Shown here piece by piece: positions 48,701 to 56,635 of a stretch of DNA of 64,000 bases. The notes beneath the pieces were generated by a model, which was given only the letters and a program-made list of their open reading frames with translations, searched no databases and had not been told where the DNA came from. Origin of the DNA: a bacterium (lineage in GTDB: Bacteria > Zhuqueibacterota > QNDG01 > JAFGCO01); NCBI GenBank assembly GCA_016932575.1, contig JAFGCO010000055.1:343670-407669 (forward strand). Reading direction: 5' to 3'. The number at the start of each line of letters is the position of its first letter. Position 1 is the stretch's first letter. Made by a program: the position numbers and the translations under genes.

Positions 48701-49700
48701 CATAAGTCCCTGCATCAAAGCCGTTCCATTCCGTTCCGTTCCATTTTGCGATGCCACTAATACTGATGCCGCCTACTTTTTCAAAACATCCGGCGATAAG
48801 AAGGTCGGTTCCATCGATAATAATTGAATAGACCGTTGCAAGAAGATTGTACTGCTGCTCACCTTCACTCCAGTTCACACCGTCGAAAATGCCACCGCCG
48901 ACAACCGACCAGGCAGAGCCGTCCCATCGGCAAATATGTCCGCTGAAATATCCTCCTGCATAAAGATCAGTGCCATCTGTTGCCAGGGCGCAAACATCGT
49001 TGTTCAGACCGGCTCCCAAATCAGACCAGGCAGAACCGTCCCATTTTTTAATATGGGTTATGGGGCTGCCGAAATAATGCCCGCCGCCTGCATAAACCTC
49101 AGAGCCCATGATTTCAATCGCTTGAATCTCCCATTCAGATAATCCTCCTCCGAAACCGGACCATGTACTGCCGTCCCATTTGGCAACACTGTAAGTATAA
49201 ACACCGCCGGCGCTGCTAAAAACACCCCCCACGTAAACATCGCTGCCATGGATTTTAATGGTATTGACCCACCCGCCGGGATTGATCCCTGTCCCGAGCG
49301 CGCTCCAGGCGCTTCCGTCCCATTTTGCAATACCGTTGACCGTCATGCCATTGACCGTTGTAAATTCTCCTCCGACATAGACATGATCGCCCTGAAGGGC
49401 AACTGCCTTGACTGCGCCGTCAAAGTTGGCATTCCCGACAGGAGACCATGCATGGCCGTCCCACCTGGCAAGGTATTCAGCCTGGACCGTTCCCGCCTGT
49501 GTGAATGATCCAACAATATAAATCGCATTTCCGTTCGAAGCCATATCCACTATTTTGCCATTTGGGCCACCTCCTGCGAATTGATTGCCCCAGTTTTCAT
49601 CTCCCGGCACCATCAGCTGCGGCCAATAGTCAGATCCGTACATCCATGAAGCAGACAATAACATCGCCGCAAGCGCAAACCAACGAATGATCGTACTCAT
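45792..49700 (-). CDS. Giant T9SS protein: WDG repeats, FG-GAP propeller, ASPIC/UnbV
   Basis: 1302 residues from ATG 49700 (GGAGGT seven bases upstream), with a signal peptide. First about 700 residues: 13 clear repeats of about 45-60 residues, each with WDGSxW, then GxGxxG, then VYVGGxFT; a degenerate 14th ends 'GVWHTSGG'. These look like beta-propeller blades. Next come seven FG-GAP/VCBS-type repeats with the calcium-type motif DxDNDGDxDLFV, then an ASPIC/UnbV domain (GARVCVHATIQGSPVIQTRI...LEVYWPSGQ), then a T9SS sorting tail with NNYPNPFNPGT and SGIYVVRL. Probably a large secreted or surface adhesin; no enzyme site visible. Confidence 0.88.
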   Translation of the reverse strand: MSTIIRWFALAAMLLSASWMYGSDYWPQLMVPGDENWGNQFAGGGPNGKIVDMASNGNAIYIVGSFTQAGTVQAEYLARWDGHAWSPVGNANFDGAVKAVALQGDHVYVGGEFTTVNGMTVNGIAKWDGSAWSALGTGINPGGWVNTIKIHGSDVYVGGVFSSAGGVYTYSVAKWDGSTWSGFGGGLSEWEIQAIEIMGSEVYAGGGHYFGSPITHIKKWDGSAWSDLGAGLNNDVCALATDGTDLYAGGYFSGHICRWDGSAWSVVGGGIFDGVNWSEGEQQYNLLATVYSIIIDGTDLLIAGCFEKVGGISISGIAKWNGTEWNGFDAGTYGISDILLINNKLYASSAYNTMHIGNLTEAENIAVWDGTRWSALGNGLNGNVQALKTCQDGIYAGGDFTIGGGMRLNHIGKWDGMQWHPLGKGMNNTVEAIAVDGSNVYAGGQFTQANGFVNANRIARWDGNAWHNMGSGASGTSYPRVSVIAVSGTDVYAGGHFTSMDGAAANYIARWDGSSWHTLGSGTNGEVDAITINGNNVYAGGRFTQAGGVSVNNIARWDGSSWSTLGNGLYGEETLAPDMLCFSYTSFYSDYPKVNSLRFSDGYLYAGGYFTTADGGLPVNHIARWDGSVWTSLGSGHSLPTYGLIDFCEFVHAYVNAVAIIGDRIFTGGYLSHRIQQWDGSNWLDLGSGCSGKVWYSTELINSTVDAMCVQGDLLYVGGTFSEAGGKQSSYMGVWHTSGGGPGPGTPLFSSFTPSGTGPVVTDGGSSMGCAWEDFDNDGDADLFVANDIGEDNFLYENNGDGTFIKITSGDVVTDGGVSWSGSWTDYDNDGDADLFVTHLGGNNRLYENDGSGTFTKITSGAVVSTTASSRGCSWCDYDNDGDADLFVANGNDENNFLFTSNGDGTFTQVTTGPVVTDGGYSTTGTWSDVDLDGYMDLFVTNTTGQNNCLYLNNGDGTFTKETSECLVTDGGESWTASWGDTDNDGDMDLFVGNNAEANFFYVNNGGGSFTKVTTGALVAGADHSRSSTWGDVNNDGHLDLVVSNRNEDSYVYLNEGGGAFTKYYTAAANSRGVALCDFDGDGDLDLCAANDGVNNFLYTNSGNSNHWVQVRCQGTVSNRSAIGARVCVHATIQGSPVIQTRIIGSQTGFGSENHLTAAFGLKEALAISTLEVYWPSGQTTTINNPAVDQVHTIVEGSSTLAPHMRDNLPAAYSLDNNYPNPFNPGTCIPYALPEPAPVTIKIFDLSGREIRTLVHEHQTAGWHRVWWDGTDQRGSAVASGIYVVRLRTKVFEKSRKLIRLQ
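46400..47440 (-). repeat. Seven FG-GAP/VCBS repeats inside the giant gene
   Basis: About 145-base units, each encoding a DxDxDG calcium-type loop and a following DLFVxN, LYENNGDGTFTK and VVTDGG. Seven units are countable, the number needed for one integrin-like seven-bladed propeller. Confidence 0.8.
47480..49550 (-). repeat. 13-14 WDGSxW/VYVGGxFT repeats inside the giant gene
   Basis: Tandem units of about 140-170 bases with well conserved cores (CCGTCCCA for DGS; CC(G/A)CC for GG on the opposite strand). Thirteen intact WDG or WNG motifs plus one degenerate, which would suit two seven-bladed propellers. Confidence 0.8.
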
Positions 49701-49919
49701 GACTTTCACCTCCATCATTGATTCATACAATAATTGATATGAAATGCTGCGTAAAAGGCGAATCACCGTCAGTAAAAACACAGTCACAAGAAAGGAATTT
49801 ATTGGAGAAGTCAGTTCGAGATGCAGTTTTATAGAATTAAGTTAAGTCACAATCATTAAAATGCAAGGGAAAAATGGAACGGCCGGATTTGGGAGGATCC
49901 GGTTGTTTATTCGGATATT

Positions 49920-52052
49920 TCATATCGTTTTTATGTAATACTGTTCCATATAATCTTTTACCATACGGTCGGTATTAAAAACAGGGATAATCATTTTCAT
50001 GGACCGTTTTACCCGTTTCAGCCATTCGGCAGGCACATCGTTTTCGTCCCGTTGAAAGAAAAGCGGAATGATTTCGTTTTCCAGCATCTGATATAACGAA
50101 TGGCTGTCCGCCTCGTCCTGTTCCCATTCATTGTAGTATTCCCGTTCCTCACCGACAGCCCACCCGTTTTTGCCGTCATATGCCTCACGCCACCAGCCGT
50201 CCAGAATGCTGCAATTCAAAGCACCGTTGGCGGCCGCTTTCATACCGCTGGTACCGCTGGCTTCCATGGGCCTTCGGGGTGTATTCAGCCAAACATCCAC
50301 ACCTGAAACGAGGCGGCGGGCAAAAGCCATATCATAATCTTCCACAAAGAGAACTTTCCCGGCAAAATCAGGATTCCGGCTTTCTGTGTAAATGTCCTTG
50401 ATCAGGGTTTTGCCCGGCTGATTTTCCGGATGCGATTTGCCGGCAAAAATTAATTGAACCGGCATGCCGGATTTGTTCAGAATGGCCTTCAACCAGTCTC
50501 TGTTTCGCAACAGCAGAGTGGCCCGTTTATAGGGTGCAAACCGTCTGGCGAATCCGATGGTCAGGGCGTTCCGGTTTAAAAGCTGCTGTGCTTCCTGAAT
50601 CGCTTCGGGGGTTTCTCCGTTTCGTTCCCGCTGTGCGATAAGACGGCAGCGGATGTCATTTCGCAGTCTTCTCCGGAGAATCTGCCGAGTTTTCCAAAGC
50701 TGGGCATCCGGCAATTGTTCAATTTTTTCCCAGAAATCCTTCTGCATCAAATGGTATCGCCAATCGATACCGAGCGTTTTGTCTAATAAATTTTTCATTT
50801 CAGAAGTCATCCAGGTGCGGGTATGAATGCCGTTGGTAATTGCTCCTATGGGCACTTTGTCAGGAGGCAGTTGCGGCCACAGCGAATGCCACATTTGCCT
50901 GGATATCTGGCCGTGTAATTGACTGACGCCGTTGGCATGGTCCGATGTTTTCAGTGACAGAATCGTCATATTGAACGCATTGGCGTCCGGATTGTGCTCA
51001 TCCTGTGCCAGACTGTTGATAGATTGAATTGAAATCCCCCCGTTCGTCTGCATGGACTGAAGAAAATGAGCCACCCGATCGGCAGCAAATACTTCATTGC
51101 CCGCCCGTATCGGTGTATGGGTGGTAAACAGAGTGGATTTTCGAGTGGTTTTCAGGGCTTTTTCCCAGGGTGTTTTCTCCTGAATCATTTCCCGTATTCT
51201 TTCCACACTGGACAGGCTGCAGTGGCCCTCATTCATATGCCATGTTGTCGGATCGTATTTCATGGCACGAAGAGCCCGGACGCCGCCGACACCCAGCAGG
51301 ATTTCCTGAACGAGCCGTAAATCCCGGTTACCCACATACAGTCGCTTTAAAATATCGCGGTCATCCGAGTGGTTTTCCGGAAAATCCGTATCCAGCAGAT
51401 AAAGGGGAACGCGTCCAATCCGGGCTTTCCATACTCTTAGTGCTATCGGACGGTCTTCGATGGCCACCTCAACAATGAGAGGATCTCCGTTTTCTTCGAG
51501 TACGGGTGTGATCGGCATGCTTGAATAATCATTGTAAAGATAGATCGATTGTTGATTGCCGTGCATCGATAGGTACTGGGTGAAATATGCCTCCCGGTAG
51601 AGGAGACCGACACCGATCAACGGTAATCCCAGATCACTGGCCGATTTTAAATGATCCCCCGCCAAAATGCCGAGCCCGCCTGAATAAATCGGCAGGGACT
51701 CATGTAAACCGAATTCCATGGAAAAATAAGCAATAAGAGCGTCTTTTTTATCTGAATAATGATATTGAAACCAGGTTTTTTTTCGGATCATATATTGATC
51801 AAACAAGTCAATGACCTTGTCGTATCGTTTCAGGAACCGATCGTTCCCTGCGACTTCATCCATCCGCTGCGGATCGATTTCATGGAGGAGACGGACAGGA
51901 TTGTGTTTCACATCCTCCCATAATTTATAATCTATAAATTGAAAAAGCCGGATGGACCGGGAATGCCAGCTAAACCACAGATTGTAGGCCAGATCTCCCA
52001 GGCGGATGAGCCGCTCCGGCAAATAGGGAAAATGTTGTTCATTGACAGTCAT
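49920..52052 (-). CDS. glgP: Alpha-glucan (glycogen) phosphorylase
   Basis: 710-residue phosphorylase that releases glucose-1-phosphate from glycogen or maltodextrin. It belongs to the shorter alpha-glucan phosphorylase subgroup (about 700 aa instead of 800+). N-terminus RLGDLAYNLWFSWHSRSIRLF is typical of that group. Other motifs: SMEFGLHESLPIYSGGLGILAGDHLKSASDLGLP, HMNEGHCSL and the PLP region TSGMKAAANGALNCSILDGWW. Motif order and length argue for an intact enzyme. Downstream of folC on the same strand (81-base gap). Confidence 0.94.
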   Translation of the reverse strand: MTVNEQHFPYLPERLIRLGDLAYNLWFSWHSRSIRLFQFIDYKLWEDVKHNPVRLLHEIDPQRMDEVAGNDRFLKRYDKVIDLFDQYMIRKKTWFQYHYSDKKDALIAYFSMEFGLHESLPIYSGGLGILAGDHLKSASDLGLPLIGVGLLYREAYFTQYLSMHGNQQSIYLYNDYSSMPITPVLEENGDPLIVEVAIEDRPIALRVWKARIGRVPLYLLDTDFPENHSDDRDILKRLYVGNRDLRLVQEILLGVGGVRALRAMKYDPTTWHMNEGHCSLSSVERIREMIQEKTPWEKALKTTRKSTLFTTHTPIRAGNEVFAADRVAHFLQSMQTNGGISIQSINSLAQDEHNPDANAFNMTILSLKTSDHANGVSQLHGQISRQMWHSLWPQLPPDKVPIGAITNGIHTRTWMTSEMKNLLDKTLGIDWRYHLMQKDFWEKIEQLPDAQLWKTRQILRRRLRNDIRCRLIAQRERNGETPEAIQEAQQLLNRNALTIGFARRFAPYKRATLLLRNRDWLKAILNKSGMPVQLIFAGKSHPENQPGKTLIKDIYTESRNPDFAGKVLFVEDYDMAFARRLVSGVDVWLNTPRRPMEASGTSGMKAAANGALNCSILDGWWREAYDGKNGWAVGEEREYYNEWEQDEADSHSLYQMLENEIIPLFFQRDENDVPAEWLKRVKRSMKMIIPVFNTDRMVKDYMEQYYIKTI

Positions 52053-52133
52053 ACATGTTCCTTGTTAATCATGCCTGATTTTTTGCGTCCATCATTATAC
52101 ATAAAACTTGCTTGAAAATCAATAGGATAAATT

Positions 52134-53420
52134 TTACTGCAAATTATTTTTTTGTTTCCAGAGCCGCAAAAGTTCCCCGACAAAATATATGGACCCGGTT
52201 CCGCAAATCATATCTTCCGGCGCTGCCCGTTTGAGCGCCAATTGCCAGGCTTTCTTGATATCCGGTTCAATGAGGCATTTTTTATGATGCCCTGTTGCCA
52301 GTGGTTTTAATTTTTCCGGCTGGAGCGCCCGGTCACTGAGCGGCTGTGTAAAAATCACCACATCAGCGAGAGGAATCAGTCCTGCAAGCATGGTTTTATA
52401 ATTTTTATCTGCCAGCACCCCGAAAATGAGAATCAAACGATGGTACTGAAAGACAGTTTTAATGGCTTTGATCAGGCGTCTGGCACCCAGAGGATTGTGT
52501 GCGGAATCCAACAGGATTTTCGGCTGCACCTGAAGCAGGTCAAGCCTTGCAGGCCAATATACCCGGTTCAATCCTTTCCGGACTGCGTTTTCAGAGATAT
52601 GCCATCCCATGCTTCGAAGCAGATCAATACAAACGAGGGCTGTCGCCAGATTGTCCGTCTGATGCTTTCCCAAAAGCCGAAGATACAGCTGGTGGTAATA
52701 TGTCCCATGAACAGTGATGTCTGTCCATGTTCCTTTTTCAGTCAGGCGGATATGACGGATTTGGGCTGATTCCTGTGCAAACTGAATGGGACATCCCGCG
52801 ATTTCCGCACGTGTTCGAAAGAATGTGTTCACACTCGGATTTTTAGATCCGATAATACAGTGAACACCCGGTTTGAAAATACCGGCCTTTTCTGCGGCAA
52901 TGGGATGCAATGTTTTTCCCAGAATTTTTGTATGATCCAGGCCGATTTCTGTGATAATCGTAACAACCGGAGCAAGTGTGTTGGTTGCGTCCAGTCTGCC
53001 TCCCAGGCCGGTTTCCACGACAGCGAGATCGACCTGGTTTTCGGCAAAATAATAAAATGCCAGTGCTGTCAGTGCTTCAAAAAAGCTGGCCTCGGTGTTC
53101 TCTATATGCGGTTTGATACGATTCAGAATTTTAAGCACATGTTTTTTTGAAATCATGACTCCCCGGATTTGAATGCGCTCACGCATGTCGATCAGGTGCG
53201 GCGAGGTATATAAGCCTGTGTTGTATCCGGCAGCCTGAAGCATGGACGCAATCATGGCCGCTGTGGATCCTTTGCCGTTGGTACCGGCAATATGAATGGA
53301 TTTGAAACGTTTTTCAGGCCGGCCGAGCCGATTCAGGAGGTTTTCCATACGGTCCAGTCCGAGCTTCATTTTTTTTTGACGTCGGCTGAATAAGTAATCG
53401 ACAGCTTGTGCGTAATCCAA
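52134..53420 (-). CDS. folC: Folylpolyglutamate/dihydrofolate synthase FolC
   Basis: 428-residue Mur-ligase-family enzyme adding glutamate to folates and probably making dihydrofolate from dihydropteroate. The P-loop is GTNGKGS (46-52), then SPHLIDMRERIQI, VVETGLGGRLDATN and GLDHTKILG; in the C-terminal domain ILLDSAHNPLGA is the expected substrate-binding region. Length is normal. The start codon has no long leader, and the gene is divergent from the MauE/DoxX-like gene at 53610. Confidence 0.95.
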   Translation of the reverse strand: MDYAQAVDYLFSRRQKKMKLGLDRMENLLNRLGRPEKRFKSIHIAGTNGKGSTAAMIASMLQAAGYNTGLYTSPHLIDMRERIQIRGVMISKKHVLKILNRIKPHIENTEASFFEALTALAFYYFAENQVDLAVVETGLGGRLDATNTLAPVVTIITEIGLDHTKILGKTLHPIAAEKAGIFKPGVHCIIGSKNPSVNTFFRTRAEIAGCPIQFAQESAQIRHIRLTEKGTWTDITVHGTYYHQLYLRLLGKHQTDNLATALVCIDLLRSMGWHISENAVRKGLNRVYWPARLDLLQVQPKILLDSAHNPLGARRLIKAIKTVFQYHRLILIFGVLADKNYKTMLAGLIPLADVVIFTQPLSDRALQPEKLKPLATGHHKKCLIEPDIKKAWQLALKRAAPEDMICGTGSIYFVGELLRLWKQKNNLQ

Positions 53421-53575
53421 TGAAAGCCTCCGGTATATTCAAATCCAAGCCAATATAAGCCTTACAGGCTGGTTTTACAATAGAGAATTGGAAAATGCGA
53501 CAGCGTATTCGGCGATGTTTTTCACGGATAATCCATTTAAATAGAACTTGTGATTTGCAGACTTCATCCGTTTCC

Positions 53576-53604
53576 TTGACTTTATACCCTGATTGGCGTA
53601 TATT
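53576..53604 (+). promoter_or_regulatory. Promoter touching the MauE/DoxX gene start
   Basis: TTGACT, 17-base spacer, TATATT, then five bases to the ATG at 53610. No Shine-Dalgarno is present. A leaderless mRNA, or a start further inside the gene, is suggested. Confidence 0.5.
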
Positions 53605-53609
53605 TTGGC

Positions 53610-54158
53610 ATGACCCTTCACACGCAAACTGCACAGGACAGGTCCGGCGATATCCCGGATCTTGACTCAAGAACAACGCCTGATTTTTTGCTGATCCGAA
53701 AAAAAAGGTCCAAACGATGGATGTTATTCATCCTTCGATTCGGATTCGGCTGTCTGCTGATTTACGCATCAATCGATAAGATTCGCCATCCGCATGATTT
53801 CGCCCAAATGGTTGAAAATTATCGTGTGGTGGACTCCGGTCTTGCTGACTGGACTGCTGTTTTTCTGCCTTACCTGGAGGTTCTTGTCGGGATGATGTTA
53901 ATCACAGGATTTTGGCTGGATGCCGTTTCAGTGACAAATTTGTGTCTTATGACTGTGTTTCTGATCCTGGTTACCCAGGCTTATATCCGTGACCTGGATA
54001 TCAGCTGCGGATGCTATTCGGTCGAAGAAGGGGATATGATCGGCCCGAAGAAATTACTTGTGAATCTGGCATATGCTGTTTTGGGTGTGATACTGGTGGT
54101 TCTCGTTTTTCACTCATCCAGAGAGGTGAGGGATGTCAGCCATGAAAGCATTGATTAA
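53610..54158 (+). CDS. MauE/DoxX-like membrane protein
   Basis: Up to 182 residues. After a polar start of about 35 residues come four membrane helices ([22 protein letters not shown]..., [38 protein letters not shown] and [19 protein letters not shown]). The segment [22 protein letters not shown] and DISCGCY are typical of MauE/DoxX-related proteins that help redox or disulfide chemistry. The CGC pair is worth noting. The polar N-terminus may be untranslated. The end overlaps the threonine dehydrogenase gene by 26 bases, so the two are coupled, though no functional link is known. Confidence 0.75.
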   Translation: MTLHTQTAQDRSGDIPDLDSRTTPDFLLIRKKRSKRWMLFILRFGFGCLLIYASIDKIRHPHDFAQMVENYRVVDSGLADWTAVFLPYLEVLVGMMLITGFWLDAVSVTNLCLMTVFLILVTQAYIRDLDISCGCYSVEEGDMIGPKKLLVNLAYAVLGVILVVLVFHSSREVRDVSHESID

Positions 54159-55161
54159 AAAATCACCTGAATCCGGTATTTGGCTGGAGGAAGTGCCCGT
54201 TCCTGAATTCGGCAACAATGATCTTCTTATCAAAATTCAAAAAACCGCGATTTGCGGCACGGATGTGCACATTTACAACTGGGATGCGTGGGCACAGCGT
54301 ACGATCCGGATTTCCACCGTCATCGGGCACGAATTTGTCGGCGAAGTGGTGGACAAGGGGATGAATGTATCAGGATTTCATATCGGGGACCGGGTGTCCG
54401 GAGAAGGGCACATTGTCTGCGGCATCTGCCGGAGCTGCAAGGCCGGACGACGGCATTTGTGCACCAATGCCGTGGGAATCGGTGTGAACCGGGACGGATG
54501 TTTTGCGGAATATATGGCTTTCCCGGCATCCAATGCCTGGCACGTGCACCCTTCTATCTCCTCAGAAACCGCGGCGTACTTTGATCCCTACGGCAATGCC
54601 ACCCATGCCACGCTTTCTTTTGATCTGGTGGGAGAAGATGTTCTGATTACCGGGGCCGGACCGATCGGAATCATTTCAACGGCCATTGCCCGGCATGTGG
54701 GGGCGCGTAATATCGTCATTACGGATGTGAACGATTATCGTCTGAAACTGGCGGAAAAGATGGGCGCCACGCGGGCGGTTAATGTGAATCAGACCACCAT
54801 TGAAGACTGCCGGGTCAGCCTCGGGATGATCGGATTTGATATCGGGCTTGAAATGTCCGGGAATGCCGGCGCATTTGAATCCATGCTGGAAAACATGTAC
54901 CATGGCGGGCGGATCGCGCTTCTGGGAATTTTGCCCAAAATGGCCAGTATTGACTGGGATCAGGTGATTTTCAAGGGACTGAATATCAAAGGGATTTACG
55001 GACGGGAAATTTTTGAAACCTGGTACAAGATGGAAACCATGCTGCAGAGCGGACTGGATATTTCTCATGTCTTGACCCATAAGTTCCCCTTTGAAGATTT
55101 TCAAAAAGGATTCGATGTCATGCGTTCGGGACAGTGCGGCAAGGTGATTCTGGAGTTTTGA
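54133..55161 (+). CDS. tdh: L-threonine 3-dehydrogenase
   Basis: 342-residue zinc-dependent medium-chain dehydrogenase oxidising threonine to 2-amino-3-oxobutyrate with NAD+. Catalytic zinc ligands Cys-41 ([16 protein letters not shown]) and His-66/Glu-67 (GHEF), structural zinc Cys-96, 99, 102 and 110 ([15 protein letters not shown]), and the nucleotide-binding GAGPIG. The YNWDAWAQ stretch is specific for Tdh rather than other alcohol or sorbitol dehydrogenases. The usual partner kbl is not next to it. Start 54133 or 54142; both are preceded by a G-rich ribosome site. Confidence 0.93.
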   Translation: MSAMKALIKKSPESGIWLEEVPVPEFGNNDLLIKIQKTAICGTDVHIYNWDAWAQRTIRISTVIGHEFVGEVVDKGMNVSGFHIGDRVSGEGHIVCGICRSCKAGRRHLCTNAVGIGVNRDGCFAEYMAFPASNAWHVHPSISSETAAYFDPYGNATHATLSFDLVGEDVLITGAGPIGIISTAIARHVGARNIVITDVNDYRLKLAEKMGATRAVNVNQTTIEDCRVSLGMIGFDIGLEMSGNAGAFESMLENMYHGGRIALLGILPKMASIDWDQVIFKGLNIKGIYGREIFETWYKMETMLQSGLDISHVLTHKFPFEDFQKGFDVMRSGQCGKVILEF

Positions 55162-55258
55162 ACAGTCGTTTTTCTGAAAACGGGAAAATGTTCATATAAA
55201 ATCCGGATATTTTACAATTTTTTGGTTGTATCGGGTGCCCTCGTATGGAATAAACAGC

Positions 55259-55291
55259 TTGACAAATATAAACTAATAGTTTATATTTGTC
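55259..55291 (+). promoter_or_regulatory. Consensus promoter covered by perfect palindrome (operator)
   Basis: TTGACA (55259-55264), 17-base spacer, TATATT (55282-55287). Lying over it is a perfect inverted repeat, GACAAATATAAACT (55261-55274), AAT, AGTTTATATTTGTC (55278-55291). The palindrome covers most of the -35 and all of the -10, as expected of a repressor site. It would not be transcribed, so it acts as DNA, not as an RNA hairpin. Confidence 0.7.
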
Positions 55292-55295
55292 CTAT

Positions 55296-56483
55296 ATGTA
55301 TATCCCGCGATATCTTAAACCAGCTGTAGAACAGGCCAGAAAAGGCTTTCCAGCCGTTCTGATTACCGGCCCCAGACAATCGGGGAAAACCACATTTTTA
55401 AAACAAGAATACAGTGATATTGCCGATTATGTCAGTTTTGATGATCCGCTCCAGCGGCAATTTGCGGGACAGGATCCGAATGGATTTCTTGATCAGTTTG
55501 AAAAGCGCCCCGTTATTCTCGATGAAGTGCAATATGTTCCTGATCTTTTCTCTTATCTAAAAATGCGGATCGATGCAGAGCGCCATCGCAATGGGCGATT
55601 CTTAATGACCGGATCCCAGCAGTTTCAGTTCATGAAGCATATCAGCGATTCTTTGGCCGGGCGGATCGCCATTTTAGAACTCCTGCCTTTTAATCAGAGA
55701 GAAATATCATCACATTTCCCGAAATTGTCAATTCAGGAGCATCTATGGTTCGGTGGATATCCGGCCAATATTGTTAATCCGGATCAACGCGGTCTTTGGC
55801 TTTCGAGTTATATTCGTACCTATGCCGAACGGGATGTCCGTCAATTGCAGCAGATTCGCGATTTGGCCCAGTTCGAGCAATTCTTATCATTGGCCGCTTC
55901 GCGGCATAGTCAGCAGCTTAACTTTGCATCTGTATCAAGGGAATGCGGTCTGAGCATCCCCGGATGTAAAAAGTGGTTCTCACTTTTAACATCCACGTAT
56001 CTCATTTATTTGCTACGGCCTTTTTATAAAAATTTCGGGAAACGTCTGTTGAAGACACCGAAGCTCTATTTTACGGATTCTGCCATTGTCGCTTATCTGA
56101 CACGGCATGGATCCTCTGATCTCTTATGGCATGGTCCTATGGGGGGGGCGCTTTTTGAAGGATATGTCGTCATGGAAATAATCAAACATCAGGCTTCATT
56201 GGCCCGGCAACCGAATATTTATTACTGGAGATCCCGAGATGGTCTTGAAGTCGATTTGATTATGCATATCAAAAACAGAATAATCCCTGTCGAAATCAAG
56301 CAAACGAGCACACCCACAAATCAACATATTCAAAGCATGGTCTCTTTTCTTGAGATGGCTGGAAAACAGGAAATAGAACCAGGCGTGCTTATATGCAATA
56401 TTTCAAAATCCATATCCATGCCTTATGGTATAAAAGCCATTCCCTGGCATGCCATTCCGGGATGGCTGGACCGGTTGGGCTAA
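55296..56483 (+). CDS. AAA-type ATPase with DUF4143 domain
   Basis: 395 residues from ATG 55296. Walker A GPRQSGKTT (25-33), Walker B RPVILDE (71-77), sensor region MTGSQQFQFM, then a C-terminal DUF4143 domain with GGALFEGYVVMEIIKH and a nuclease-like EVDLIM...IPVEIKQ pattern. These proteins are widespread, often laterally moved and linked to toxin-like or regulatory behaviour, but their function is unknown. The only good start lies eight bases after the -10 of a strong promoter; no Shine-Dalgarno. An earlier TTG at 55287 would sit inside the -10 and is rejected. Confidence 0.88.
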   Translation: MYIPRYLKPAVEQARKGFPAVLITGPRQSGKTTFLKQEYSDIADYVSFDDPLQRQFAGQDPNGFLDQFEKRPVILDEVQYVPDLFSYLKMRIDAERHRNGRFLMTGSQQFQFMKHISDSLAGRIAILELLPFNQREISSHFPKLSIQEHLWFGGYPANIVNPDQRGLWLSSYIRTYAERDVRQLQQIRDLAQFEQFLSLAASRHSQQLNFASVSRECGLSIPGCKKWFSLLTSTYLIYLLRPFYKNFGKRLLKTPKLYFTDSAIVAYLTRHGSSDLLWHGPMGGALFEGYVVMEIIKHQASLARQPNIYYWRSRDGLEVDLIMHIKNRIIPVEIKQTSTPTNQHIQSMVSFLEMAGKQEIEPGVLICNISKSISMPYGIKAIPWHAIPGWLDRLG

Positions 56484-56635
56484 TTTTCGATGCGTTATGT
56501 ATGAAAGTCATTGTCACAACGTCGCATGCCAGATAGAGACTATTGACTCCGGCGCATTTTTTCTGTGAGGATATGCTACAGTTCATATATTCATATTTTT
56601 GAGGAATTACAATTTAAATACAAGCGAGAGATCCG

